NCBI RefSeq assembly: GCF_026230105.1
Contig: NC_079478.1
Span: forward strand, 9,315,653 to 9,379,652
Length of the DNA stretch: 64,000 nt
Direction: 5' to 3'
Source of the DNA: Diorhabda sublineata
Lineage: Eukaryota > Arthropoda > Insecta > Coleoptera > Chrysomelidae
The notes beneath the pieces are model-generated. The model did no database searches. It was not told the DNA's origin and saw nothing but the letters and a program-made list of their open reading frames with translations. The translations under genes and the position numbers were made by a program. Positions 1 to 12,013 of this stretch are shown here, in pieces (the first letter of the stretch is position 1; every line of letters starts with the position of its first letter).

Positions 1-150
1 ATCTCTTCGCTCAAACGTTGCAATAATACTCGCCGTTGATAGTCAATGAAAATAGCGCGTCCTAAAAATCAGACCTTGCCTGCAGATGAAAAGATCTATG
101 CCTGCTACCAGTAGTGTCGACAAAATCGTAAAAAATGTGTATAAAGTTTT
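1..150 (-). pseudogene. mariner transposase relic, cut by window edge
   Basis: On the minus strand, short blocks in two frames read IFIDY and INGEYYCN. They correspond to the mariner core segment where the family normally has FIDYL...INSEYY, downstream of the first catalytic Asp. A stop and a frame change lie between the blocks, and the rest of the gene is beyond the window edge. It is a decayed DNA-transposon copy. The match is short, so the family call is tentative. Confidence 0.4.
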
Positions 151-1589
151 CTTTCTTCAACGCCCTTTATCTTGTATACAGATGGCGATACTAAATTTTT
201 TTAATAAGCCAACCCATATTATTTCTTAGTTTTCTACATATCCTAGTGACGAGCTTTTCTTAAACACACTGTAATCATAATAAAATTTGTATAATCTTGC
301 CCGCTATTGATTTCATTTTAATTCACAATTGTGGAAGGGAGGAAATGTTTAATCCCTGCTTTATTATTTATTATGCTTATTAATCATCTATTCAAATTAC
401 TCACAGTTACATTAGAATTTGTAAAATTATGTGATCAGAACTTTTAAATCTATGTCTTCATCAAACTTATTTAAAATCTTTTCATGTCGGTTCTTATCAG
501 AATTTCATTCACGTTTTAACAAATATATTGGTTAGAGCCTGTATAAAATTATATAAAATATCCGCAGCCTTTAACAAATTACTTCGTTTGAAGAAAAATA
601 TTAAATTCAGTGTTTGTTTGATAAAATGGAGCCATCTAAAAAAGGAATTCATAATGAATAAACTGGGAAATTTCATTGGCGAAAGTTCCTTTTCAAACAA
701 CCCTAAAATTAAAGTTTTTTTCCAATTTGTTCTGCCTTTATTTCTGTACAATCACGAACAAAGAAAAAACGTTATGAGAATGCGGTTGATTCTGTTTTAT
801 TTCCTTTATATTAGAAAAAAAATGAGATATACCGATGCAATATATCTACTAAAAAAGTTTATTGATTTATAAAATGAAGACATTGTAAATAATATATAGG
901 AGATTGTAGAATAAACAACAATCCAAATGAGAGTTGACGATAAATTCAAGTGCCACTGTAAGGTTAATAGATAATATAATTTACGGATACCTAAAATCTT
1001 CGTAATGTGGTAGAAACTCCAAGCTGCCTATCGAGCGGAATTGTGGTTCTGTGTTAATAGATGTAAAGGTAACACATTGGTTAAAAATAATGAATAAAAG
1101 ATTATGACATGTTTTCGATCGTTTTCTGGATTTCTCCAAGTAATTCCATCAATTTCTTGGAAACCTTAATTACCATATCTTAAACATCTTTTCAAAATAG
1201 TCAAAAAACATCAATAACTTCCTATTTTGTATTTTTGTATAAAATTCAAGAATCGTTTTATGAGATGGATTTCTTCCTGAAATATTCTGAAAACTTTAAT
1301 GGGCGATAATATTAACTATTAGTTTTTTATGCGCCAACAAAGCACAGTATATTTGGGCTTTCAAAAGTAATGCACTATCCTATTATCTCATACATAAAAA
1401 ATTCCAGAAAAGCAGAAAAGTTTGGAGTTCAAAATTATAATCAGAACGTATTGTCGATTCATTGAATTAAATTTAAACAGAAATTTCATTGTTTGATCAA
1501 TAATGTATTAGTTTCAACCAACAACATTTTGCCATCTAGTGGCAAATTGATTTTTGAGTAAAAAGGCTTATTGGATATTATCACAATTT
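151..1589. other. AT-rich intergenic DNA, no gene seen
   Basis: No convincing coding signal. A plus-strand open frame at 528-872 is Lys/Phe/Leu-rich, has no recognisable domain and is typical of chance frames in AT-rich DNA. The stretch 1340-1580 may be the eroded C-terminal half of the neighbouring mariner relic. It includes a small hairpin, TTTGCCA/TGGCAAA, near 1530-1550. Confidence 0.5.
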
Positions 1590-1930
1590 TCAAATTTCTT
1601 ATAACGAACACAATAAATGGAATCCAAAAGTGCGATTTTAGTTATCACAGGATCTATTTTTTGTTTCCAATGACCAAACGATCAAAAAACGTTTCTGTAT
1701 AGTGCTGTTAAAGCAATCCGTTGTATGTGATAAATCGATTGCTTTTGTTCTTTTCAGATTATGGGGTAGGAACCCAATCACTTATTCTATCTTTTCCACT
1801 TTGCAGTAAATGTTGTTGGTTGGTCGACCAAGAATTTCTGAGAGTTCCTTAATTGTTTGACGTGAATTTTTGCCCTTAGCATGTAGATGTCCAATGTTAA
1901 AGGTCTTTGTGGTCGATAGAAGTTAGATAG
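1590..1930 (-). pseudogene. mariner-like transposase relic (N-terminal and first-Asp region)
   Basis: The minus strand encodes NSRQTIKELSEILGRP, which matches the second helix-turn-helix of mariner transposases (xSRQTxRELSExLG). It is followed, after stops and frame changes, by FLPHNLK, equivalent to the family's WVPHNL linker. Last comes a degraded LVTGDEKWILYDN-type segment, here read as SLETKNRSCDN, around the first catalytic Asp. Stops and shifts rule out activity. It is a separate subfamily from the 12.0 kb element, judged by the WVPH linker. Confidence 0.7.
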
Positions 1931-2156
1931 TGACCATAGCTGAATTTAAAAAACCATATTTAACATTTACGAACGGAATAAATCCAAATTCTATCACGGA
2001 AAAAAGATGCTATGCTAGCCTACGAACTTTTTAGCCCTGTTATTGAACTGAGAAGCTATTTTTTTCAATATATATGGTAAAATATAGGTACTTCAACATT
2101 AAAAATATCAGCGATGTGCAAGACTTTGAAATGTATATGGAATAGATGAAAATTTC

Positions 2157-2187
<31 letters not shown>

Positions 2188-3488
2188 ATCACTGGCATTG
2201 GGCATTGACCGAGTTAGTTCAATTCAATGAAAATTCACTGAAAAGTTCACATTCACGTTATTTATTACTCAGTTCGGTATGAAATGAAATATTCATCGCA
2301 TTTTTCATGGTGATTATAACCGTAGATAAATCTTTTTTAATACGTGTCTACCTCCCTTGTAGTGAACTCGCTGTTTTCATCCCTCGGAAGTTTATAAATA
2401 GTTTTTGAATTAGATTATTCGAAAGCTAAACTTTTTAATATGTATATCATAATACAAGATTGAAACAATGTTAATTTTTGAATGAAATTTTTCTTTACTA
2501 AAAATAAATGTTATTCAAGGACATATTTATCCATATATTTTTACCAATATTAGGGATAGCTTCCTAATTCATCGAAATAGCGGCGACATGATTTTCAACG
2601 TCAATCATCAATCAGTCAATAATTTCTTTAATTATTATTGCTTTGTGATGAACAATATTTTACATTATGACTACTATACATTTTTGTTTCATTTCTTCAT
2701 GATCTTCAACCCAAATAAATAAAGTTGGTATTGTTAATAGTGTTTTCCTACGACCACTTATGAAAATGATAGATTACACACTCATTTTTATCTAAGAAAG
2801 TAGCTTATTCCACAGATGTACAAAAAATAACAAAACGTACATGTATTGAAATGTTTCTTTTTCTTGTGTTATGTATGGTCTCGAACGATAAAGGGAATAC
2901 ACGAATATAATATGAATCTGGCTGGGTGCCGGAAGGCAAAAGGCCAAATTTAAGTAGACTGAAGAAGTAGGCAATATGATTTTTTGAGTTATATTTCAGT
3001 ATTCACAAAAAAAAATAGTTTGTTGAGGAATGTTAGGGAAACCAGAAATAATGCATTACAAAATCCACTGCAATTTAGTTAATTTCTATAATAAAAATTT
3101 TACATTTAACTTCTATAACGTCTCAGAAAAAAAGTAAAACAAAATCATTAATAATTATTTAGTTCTTGTTAGATATCTAATATAGTTATAGAAAAATTAT
3201 TGTTCTATTGGTTCTTTTTCTGTTCTTTAGTTATGAAATAATTCAAAATCATTCTTTTCGTTTTTGATACCTCTACTATTACAAAATAAAAAATATTTTA
3301 TAGGGTTTTTTAACTTTTCAGCATTCGTGTTTATATACTTTTCAACACATGTGTGATATTGTTTGACTTTCTCATTTAAAAAATATGTTTTCTGAAGAAT
3401 TTTCTACGTGGTCGTAGGAAAAATAGTGTATACAATTCGTTAGAAAGTGTATTTCGCACTCGTTACGTTGCTTATAATCAACCACGAG
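1931..3488. other. AT-rich intergenic DNA, no gene seen
   Basis: Apart from the TA run at 2162-2187, I see no coding, RNA or transposon signal. Short open frames here lack any recognisable motif. Confidence 0.5.
2162..2187. repeat. (TA)n microsatellite
   Basis: Uninterrupted alternating T and A, about 13 units. Confidence 0.95.
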
Positions 3489-3910
3489 AGATTGTTAACT
3501 GTCGGAAGATTGTGAACCATAATTATTTACAATTTCACACATTATTTTTCGGAAGATTATAATCTAGCGAAGTGAAACCGTGAATTATGAAACGGAACGC
3601 ACCTCGCGAGCTGATTAGTTGAACGGCATATGCCCTGCGCTGCCAAATTTGTTTGTTTATTCGTTTGTTGTTGTGTGAAAACAAACAGTGTTTTGATGGT
3701 TATGAATTGATTTCGAAAAATAACTCATAGCTTTAGAATTATTTATACTGTTAGGTTAGTTTTGATTAAGTTGGGTTAGGGACAGCCTTCGAACAGTTGA
3801 CAATTTGACAATTGTAAGATTGTGATTTAACAGAGATTACAATCTACCGAAAAATAATTGTAAGCAATATGTTACGGTTTACAATCTTGCTAGAGAGATT
3901 ATAATCTAAC
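3489..3910. repeat. inverted-repeat (MITE-like) element
   Basis: Two arms of roughly 80 bp (about 3489-3570 and 3828-3910) are inverted copies of each other. Both contain AGATTNTAATCT palindromic cores, and the block TATTTTTCGGAAGATTATAATCT is mirrored by AGATTACAATCTACCGAAAAATA. The spacer is GC-richer than the arms and holds no open frame. There is no transposase inside, so it is best described as a non-autonomous DNA element. Its exact ends and target duplication are unclear. Confidence 0.6.
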
Positions 3911-4489
3911 GGTAATCACAATTTTACGGTGACATGTATGTATCAATTTTAGTCAAATCATTTATTTAATAAGCAGAGACGTACTCGAAAAAAGCTATAG
4001 TTCATACATAAGTGACTGTATATCGTAATTTCCGTTTATGATCTTGCTTTATCTCCGTATTTAGTCATTTGTGAAATTTTTTATGTGTTTCACTTGAATA
4101 AACTATATAAAATTGATTGCAATATTTCGAACTTCAAAACATGTTTTGACTTAAAAAGACAGTAATATCACTTTTTTGTTTAATAACCAAATTCCTGGGT
4201 TTTTATAAAATTCAATGTATAAAGTTATTTACAACTTTATGAAAATGGCCTCCGAAATAACAGTGAAACATTTCAAGAATTTTTGTAATTAAATCTGAAC
4301 GTCTCTTTTTATACCAGGACTGCTACTACTACGTGTTCAGATATGGCAACACTGATGTGAATGGAGTTTTTAATCGTGAACATACTCGAACGTGTTCTTA
4401 TATAAATGCTATTTGAGTTTATCACAGATACGTGAAATATTTATTTCGATTAAAAAATGGAATTAAATTGCAAAGATAGATTAATCTAA
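3911..4489. other. intergenic DNA, no gene seen
   Basis: No coding or RNA signal found. This is AT-rich sequence leading into the mariner relic that starts near 4490. Confidence 0.5.
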
Positions 4490-5240
4490 CAGCAGTGTGC
4501 CGATCAACTTTCGGTTTTACGAATTCAATCGGTCGCACTTCGCTACAGGATGAAATGCTTGAAGGTCGTCCAAAGTCGGTTGTTGCGCCAGAAAACATCG
4601 ACGCTGTGCGTAAAAGCATAAATGGGCATTAGCTTCACTCGCATACATTCAATATTGCATGAAAATTTCGCTGGCAAAAGGATTTGTTCGCACTGGATAC
4701 CTCATAATTTGACAATCACTTAAAAAAAGCTCCGTGGATTGGTGCAAAGAAATGCTGAAAAATGTCAATCGTTGTACTTCAAAATCGCTGTACTGTAAAA
4801 GAGTAAAATCCAAATTTTTTCGTGCACGAGCACTTTGAAGCAAATCGTTGGGATAAGTGGAGCAACGTAAAAGCGTTAATTCTAAATGGTACACCAGTAT
4901 TTTTTTTAGCAGAAATGCTCGAAGAAATCAGAAAAACCAATCGAAGAAAACAGTCAAAGCATCGAATTGATGGTCATTCGTCGTACAGTCCTTGTTTGGC
5001 ACCTCTTCTTTCCGCAGATAATAAATTGCGAGGTCAATGTTTTTCTACACCTGAAGAAACCTCAATCAAAATGGATAAAAAGACTCGACAAATGGTTCAA
5101 ACGCATGCGAGTGAATTGATCTTTCAATGGAGAATCTTTTTAAAAACTATAGAACCATATACGATTTTAAATATTTGTTTTTATTTGTCTATCTCAGAAG
5201 TAGCAATAATCGTACATGGTTCAATGGCCAGATAGATTAT
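4490..5240 (+). pseudogene. mariner transposase pseudogene (SETMAR-transposase type)
   Basis: Successive frames give FYEFNR, EMLEGRPKSVVAPENIDAVR, the segment MGISFTRIHSILHEN, and then ICSHWIPHNLT, in the order of a mariner transposase N-terminal domain. Further on, EMLEEIRKTNRRKQ, SSYSPCLAP and NKLRGQCFSTPEET match the region around the third catalytic Asp and the C-terminal part. The segment that should carry HHDNA is missing between RKTNRRKQ and SKHRIDGHSS, and several stops and shifts are present. It is an inactive, internally deleted cut-and-paste transposon copy. The minus-strand fragment at 48.7 kb appears to belong to the same subfamily. Confidence 0.9.
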
Positions 5241-8200
5241 TCTTGTGTCTCCTATAACTTGTTCTTTGCATATATGATTACACATTTATCGAATTTTCTC
5301 GAATATCTTCAAATATTCTAAATTGTTCTTGAAAAATCCCATTATTATTTTTAATAAACAGTGAAATTGGGGAAATATACTGGACTACTTTTTAAAATAA
5401 ACTTCTCAAATTGTCTAGTGATTTTTTAATAAATAATAATTGTTATACTGTTATAATGATGCCTACAACTTCTCAACAACAACAACTCTACTCAAGTAAC
5501 AATTTCCAGCAATAAGCGCCAATACCTTTCCGAATAATAATTGATGAACTCTCTATCTTCTTACGAAACACAATAATGACTTTGTTAACAAGTACGTTTA
5601 CGTGACTTTATAAAAAATACTCTCTTCAGACTTTCTTAAATTCATGTTATCTCATTCCATGATATATTTACCTATTGAAAAATTCAACTCTTAATTGATA
5701 ATGGGTTCATTTATTACATCTACTTGACATGGGAGATTATACCTGAAATATGGCATAAGGTCATTTACCTGATCCAGACAAATTATCAACTGAATTATAT
5801 GACTAGTAAGCCTATCTCTCTTTCCACTTAAAATACAGAAAACTCTGATAGGTATATTAGGAATGAGATGTTCAAAAAATACCCACTAACGTTGTGCCAA
5901 AATACAGGCTGGCCCTAGACAATGTAAACGTTTTAAAAGTCAAAAAACAAGACAAGTAGATTGGATAGTCGTTAACGTGGTAAATAGAACAGTAGAATTC
6001 ACTCTGGGTCAAACCACCACCAAGAAACAACTAGTGGTGGTACAGTTCTTTAAAATAGGTAGATTAAGGTGAGGTGAGGTGAGATAAGGTGTAATAGAAG
6101 GGGGGAGTGCACCCATAAAATCTGACACTTCGGAAGGTATAGAAGCAGGAATAGTAGCCCTAAAACAAGTTTTCCCATGATGCTACTAGATAGAGACATA
6201 AAAGCAGGAAAAATATCACTCCATTCCATATCAGTCGATTCTGTAGCGGTCAACTCAACAAGCTTTTAGTGCCACTGAAGGACATAAAAGCAACAGTATG
6301 CAACACTGGTATGTTAACGAGGCATTGTAAGCTTAGAAGTTATCGGAAATTGACAAAGGCAGCTTGATATAGATCGGATATTGCCACTGGCAAAGAACTT
6401 GACGGATTTGATCTGTAAGCTGACAAATTTCATAAGAAGGCTTAAGCTAGAGAATAAAATGTTGATTTAGGAGACAACAATAGATAGACCACAAACGACC
6501 TCTGAAAAATCTTCCTATTCAACTATAATTCTTCCACTTGGAATGGTACTTTGTGTGTGGTCGATTATAAAGCTTAATAATAAAAATGTTACACGAATCA
6601 AGTTAATCCAGAAAAACCACACCATCACTTTAAACCCACATTTCCCGTCCACCTCTGTATTTAAAAGCGCCTCCATTAAAGTACATGTGCATCCGGAAAG
6701 TGCAAAAATAAAATTCCAGGATAATCCCCGATATTTCATTTTGTTGGAAAACCCTTCGTTGTCCCCATACTTTGGACATCCTCCTTTATCAGTGATTTAT
6801 GGCACATTCATGATTAATGTTCGCGTTCTTTATCCTTTAACTATCGATTGTAATTCAAAATAAAATTCAATTGCCTCACCTCGTGAACTAGAACGTAGGT
6901 AGGTATTTCAAAAAATTGTCGGTTAAGCGCTGTATTGAAATAGAAGCGGAGTTCGATTGAATAAAAAAAAAATAGATTCTTGTCCTAACTGGTTTTTTAA
7001 ATATTTATAGTGGTGGGTAAAATTTAGAGAAAAAATCATTGGTAGTTGTTGTTGTTGAAAATCTTAATTTTATATGCAGAAACAAGATTCAAATATTAAA
7101 TACAAGCTCAACTTGTTACATCTTTGTCAAATATTTAACTACTTCGCTGAAATAATTCGGAATAAATATTTGTTGATGCTTCCCTTCAGTTTAAATTTAT
7201 ATACAGTATCAAACTGAACATAGTAACTCATTATTGATTCATGTCTAGAGGGGATTATTTAATGGTTCTATCAAATTTTCAGTGCTATTCTTTATACTCG
7301 CTGCCATACAGCTACTAGGTCAGTTAGAGCTGACAGATTATTGCAGAAACTAGGCCAAAAACGCTAGACGACCAACTGCCATATCACCATCATCTTACCT
7401 GTAACTTATCGAAGTCTAGATTTGTTTGTCTTGTTCACTACTACAATGAGTTCATCAAATGATAAAACTTGTTGATATTTCATTCCTATTAGGTTTGCCA
7501 AAAAATGTTAAATAAAAGTTGTTTCAAATCTCTTAGACCATCTATATGAGTCAATTAGAAGTAAAGGGTGCAACGTCAATCTTAGATAACTTCGTAACAC
7601 TTTCTCAACTAATACACCTTATATATATTTTTTTATTTGAAAAATAACCGTCAATTCTACATTTAATAGTTACAAAAATTCAGTCATATGATTTTAAATT
7701 GTTTATGTAAAAAATGTAACAGATTTATCTGTCTTTATTCATGTTTGAACCTCATGACATATTTTTGATAGTGATCCTAAAATTTAATTACGTTTACCAA
7801 AGAGGAAAGAATGACGGTTATTTTGATCTTTTCTTAGAGGAATCGATGAAGAGGTAGCTTATTTATTTAATGATATGTATCCAAATACAACCAAATTACA
7901 AAAACTGTAAATTGCATTAAAAAAATCGACCGTACCGAATGATGAAGTGTTTTATAGGAAATACGTGCAATAAGAACTAATAATCAATAAATCTAACATA
8001 TCGAAATATTAACAAAATACGTTACTATGAACTCTGTATATAAAATTGATAACATACAGTCTATTTTCAAATTTCATAAGGTTTCAACGATCGTTGAGTG
8101 ATCCTTTAAGAAAGAAAGAAGAAACTCCACCGGTGCTGCTAACATATTTTGGAAATCAAGAGACAATTTTCATAAATTGCGTATTTAACATCGTCAAAAT

Positions 8201-8399
8201 GTCACCTAACCAAAAGCAGGTTCTCCTCGACTTTTTTTCCCTTCTAAGAGTCTCAACAAATCCGATTCCGTTAAGTGCCTTCTTCAAAAATCAGAATCTC
8301 ATATATCAATCTCAATATATCTGACAAAATTTTGAAATAACGAAATAATCATTTATCCAGCACATATATTTAATATAAAACAAAAATTAAATTATAGTT
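5241..8399. other. intergenic DNA, no gene firmly supported
   Basis: Open frames at 6543-6863 and 8046-8324 on the plus strand have no recognisable domain and no splice or start context that would argue for a gene. A region around 6090-6390 has faint similarity to a retrotransposon RNase H tail, which was not accepted. A short hairpin (ACCACCAC/GTGGTGGT) lies near 6015-6040. Confidence 0.45.
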
Positions 8400-9070
8400 A
8401 AAAGGTCCTTTCTTTCAATTGCTAGTAATATTTGCTTACAACGTTGAGTCATATTCTGGACGGTGTGATTGTTAATTTCGCGAATTTTTTTCTTTCTACT
8501 CAATATCGTCCAAAACTCTACAATAAGGCAATCCTGGAGAACATTTGGGGGTTTATCTTCTTCCGGTACAAATGATTTGTCTTCAGTCTTTAAACAATTT
8601 TTGGAATAAATCTCCTTGTATAAATATGTGTATCCAACACCTCACACCTCACATGCTCGACATGACATACCAGACCAAAACTTCATCTTCAAATTTCTCC
8701 TCGGAATTATATTTCACGTCATTGGAACAATTTATGTTATATTTATCGACATCGATTATTACATGTGAAGTAACTTTTTCTTAAAATGCACGGAATCCTG
8801 CGCAATTGATCTTCAGTATATGTCCAAATTTCTTCCTCTTCCAATGTTGGACACCCTTTCTCTTTAGTTCTCGACTGATGGTCATGTGGTAAACCCGAAA
8901 TCGGTGAGTCAACTTTCGGGTTGTTGTTCCTAATTTGTCTTTTGTATATTCCACCATTCCTATTTGACTGGGTATAGTCGAAGTTTTAGACTGTCCAGTT
9001 TTTGGAAGGTTTAAACATGGTGTTCCTTCATCACATTCACTGATTGTTCCATAAATTTCTGTGCGCAATA
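8400..9070 (-). pseudogene. IS630/Tc1-mariner (maT-like) transposase pseudogene
   Basis: Reading the minus strand downward from 9068, the first part contains RFRVYHMTISRELKRKGVQ followed by a KRKK basic run. This is a helix-turn-helix of the kind that binds transposon ends in this superfamily. A frame change later, VIIDVDKYN fits the first catalytic Asp block (normally VxxDDEKYF), and DEVLVWYVMSS fits the KVMVWGxMS strand. The C-terminal block VPEEDKPPNVLQDCLIVEFW fits the PPN.PQ..PIE.FW motif that holds the last acidic residue. Stops and frameshifts separate these blocks, so the copy is dead. It belongs to a different lineage from the mariners elsewhere in the window. Confidence 0.8.
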
Positions 9071-9189
9071 TTCTGCTCTCTAAATATATTCACAATGAAA
9101 GTTTTTCCTGTGTCCTGCTATGGTAATTAGATTCTCAGTTATTTAGAAATAAATTGGAGGCAACGAATTTTTTCTACGTTTTTTTTTTG

Positions 9190-9372
9190 TCCTATTTTTG
9201 CGATTTGGGTTCTGGACCTGAAACGAGTATATGTGCAAAAAATTAGAAGCATTTGACATTGGGCTATAAAGACTAATACTCAAGATTCCCTGGATCGCCC
9301 AGGTTACAAATGAAGATGTCCTTAGAAGAAGGCAAAATATTGGAAAGAATAGGTCTAGGATGAAGACGATCA
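9190..9372 (+). pseudogene. non-LTR retrotransposon reverse-transcriptase C-terminal relic
   Basis: The plus strand reads KLEAFDIGL, a stop, then RLILKIPWIAQVTNEDVLRR. This matches the conserved tail of insect Jockey/CR1-like reverse transcriptases, where the usual form is RLEAFEMWxYRRILKIPWxxRVTNEEVLRR. Upstream, a degraded FWTxNEYMCKK equals the ETWTLNK segment. Only about 60 residues of the element remain, as expected for a 5'-truncated and eroded insertion. Confidence 0.85.
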
Positions 9373-11148
9373 TCCTGGCTTTAGAACCTTGGAACTTTGC
9401 TCAATAAACTTTCAAAAATGCTAAAAAAAGTCATAAACTTTTCTGACAACCTTCGTATATTGATAATTACAATTCACTAACTGTTAGGAAAACATCTGTT
9501 AAATCTTCGTTGTTGATTTCACAAAATATAAGAAGCAATTCATCTCTTACCATAACTTTAATTACCTTCTTGATTGTGATGAAACATCATCTGAATAATG
9601 TTCACTTGTTTGTGTTAATGATAATTTATAGACGCACATAATTCATCTCTCATACGTCATCTCAAACTGTTGGCGTTGGTAACTTTCAGAGTAGAGTCGT
9701 TAAAAGTTTTCCCAACGAAGTCCGTTGACCTCAAAATTCAGACACTTGACACAAACGATTAGTCCATAAACAGGTCTCTAGAAACTTTGTTTGCTCAGAA
9801 GTTATGTCATAACTAGAACTGTCTGAATTCAACTAGGGCGTCATAAATTTTAATGCTATCATTTTTTGACTTTACAGAATATTTATTTTGAAATGTTCAG
9901 CACAAGTAAAAGAGACCTTAGTAAAATGGATGGTTATCACCAGGGTATCAACTTTTAATGCCACAAATTTATTCAACACACTTTGAATGTTTGTTGAAGT
10001 ATGCTAAATTGTTAGATATAAATTCATACTTAATGATTCTGTTTAATAAAACAGAATCATTCTGGTTATAGTACAAAGAGAATGACTATTCAATGAATTA
10101 ATCTCCTATCCAAACTATAATATCAGGTAATAAGTATGCGAATACATACAACTTAAATGCGCATTCTAAATCACTTCGTATTGATTCCCATCGAAAACTG
10201 TAGCCAAAATATCTCGAGCGGATCAGAGCTTCCAATGTTTTCCAAGTTTACCGAAAACTAAATTCAAATTTATCCACTCAAGTACATTTGATTTGACAGT
10301 GAAAACTGACAGAATTTTGAGTAGTCGTATATGAAAATTAAAAATCAGTGGAAGAGGTAATATATGACGTATATTGTCCTAAATGTAAAAGGCTTTATAT
10401 CAAACCCGTAAAGTTTACTACGTATTTGTGAAAAAAATTATCATTTTAACCAATTATTGTGCCTAAGCGAGCTTTTTCTAATTAAAATAGGAACAAAAAA
10501 TACATCTATTTTAAGTGTTCTAAATTGATTAACATAATTGTAGACATTATCAATTATTACTATATTCTATGCAGAAGTAGGTCCAAACGTTTCAAAGATT
10601 GTCTATCAAAAAATATATTATTCATCAAGAGAGACGACCTAAAATCAGAACCATTCATTCATGAAAGCAAATATTTTCACATCTTTTGGAACAATTGCCG
10701 AGTTTTGATTTTGTGATTACTTTTTCAATCCGATCCGTGACGTTTGGTGGATATGGAAAATAATGAATATAATCCTAAGTATAAACAATAGAGAAATAAT
10801 GGAAGAAATATCATTAGAAAGTTCATGACTTCTTTGTTTATGAGAAAAGAGAAGATGGGATTAGGGTGAAAAGTCCTTGAACAAATATCTGATGAGAAAT
10901 AATCCGATATCATTGCGATCATCGATAAAATAATAATAATAAGATAGTAAGGCAAGTTAAAATAACCCAATGAGGGAAAATGACTTTTGGTAACAATGTA
11001 TATGAATCGGAAATAAAGTTTGTATCTATATAATATTAAAACAATATACGTATTTAGCGGAGGGAAGGTGGAAGTCGATTATCATATCATAAGTACAATA
11101 CAGGTAGAGCCGCTAACTGGTAGTGCCAAATCTTGAGAATAGAGTGGG
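9373..11148. other. AT-rich intergenic DNA with one perfect hairpin
   Basis: No gene seen. The open frames at 10525-10716 (+) and 10725-10970 (-) are hydrophobic or Lys-rich, lack known motifs and are probably chance. The perfect hairpin at 10032-10061 is listed separately. Confidence 0.45.
10032..10061. repeat. perfect 13-bp hairpin
   Basis: AATGATTCTGTTT is followed by a four-base loop and its exact reverse complement. It is too small to assign to a transposon family and has no flanking coding context. Confidence 0.7.
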
Positions 11149-11760
11149 AATACAGGGTATTCCGGGACTTGATGCAAAAAATTCGGGAGTGGATAGATGA
11201 AAAATGAAAAATTTTCTCATGTATCCCCCAATTTATAGATAGCAACAAAAAGGTACTCTTTGTTTACCACGATAAAATTTATGGTTTAGGAGATATGTAA
11301 ATTTTTAAATCAATATACATGCCAGGAAAATCGTTCACCATAGGCATTCTGAAGAAAATTATCATGAATTGTAATTATTGAAAATATTTTCAGGAGGTAT
11401 TCAAACACAATCAAACATGCAGTTCGATTAGTAATGTTTGATTGTGTTTTAATGCCTCCCGTAAATATTTTCTATAAACAATTACAATTTAAGATAATTT
11501 TTTTCAGAATGTCTCTTTATGGCAAATGGTTCCCTTGGTTTGTACAACGATCTTAAAATCTCCTTAACAATAAACAAAGAGTACATTTTTGTTAAAAAAT
11601 TTAATTTTGCTATCTTTAGATTGTACAGGTTGTCCCTAAAAAAGTTACGGATTAAAGAGACAAAAGATTGTATGAGAAAATTTTCTCCTGTTACAGCATT
11701 ATTTTCATATCATGTATTCACTTCCGAATTTTTTATATCAATTTCCAGAACACCCGTATA
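11149..11760. mobile_element. foldback DNA element / giant imperfect palindrome
   Basis: A left arm (about 11149-11418) and a right arm (about 11434-11760) pair over most of their length around a 15-base loop at 11419-11433. The innermost 16 bp, AAACACAATCAAACAT and its complement, are perfect. Outer blocks such as AAAAAATTCGGGAGTG against AAAAAATTCGGAAGTG, and AAATTTTCTCAT on both sides, also pair. The outer ends read CAGGGTATTCCGG and its diverged complement, a terminus style seen in insect DNA transposons. The right arm carries an extra insertion of roughly 50 bases. No transposase is encoded. A transcript across it would form a long hairpin. Confidence 0.8.
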
Positions 11761-12013
11761 CATAAACATCCTCTGCAATTGTCTGTTATGAATAGCTAGG
11801 CAAAGAGGAATGGACTGCGTAGGTACATACAGACAACTAGGATCAACAAGTTTTCTCATTTTTATACTAAATAGTGAAGTTACAGTAATTATTATAAAAA
11901 AAACGTTAAAAAATATTACTTATCGTGGGTAATCGTTTATTCATAGGTTTGAAACCAAACAGTTTTTGTGTAAAAAGAAAATTGTTAGAAATTCATTTCC
12001 AACCAGTAGTATA

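Noticed and set aside
528..872. 114-codon plus-strand open frame
   Set aside because: Lys/Phe/Leu/Asn-rich translation typical of AT-rich non-coding DNA, with no motif and no splice context.
6090..6390. Faint RNase H-like tail of a non-LTR retrotransposon (SVDSVAVNSTSF, GMLTRHCKLRSY)
   Set aside because: The matches are short, in different frames, and lack the catalytic residues in the expected order. The similarity does not exceed what chance frames can give.
6543..6863. 106-codon plus-strand open frame
   Set aside because: No recognisable domain. An overlapping open frame exists on the other strand, and there is no supporting start or splice signal.
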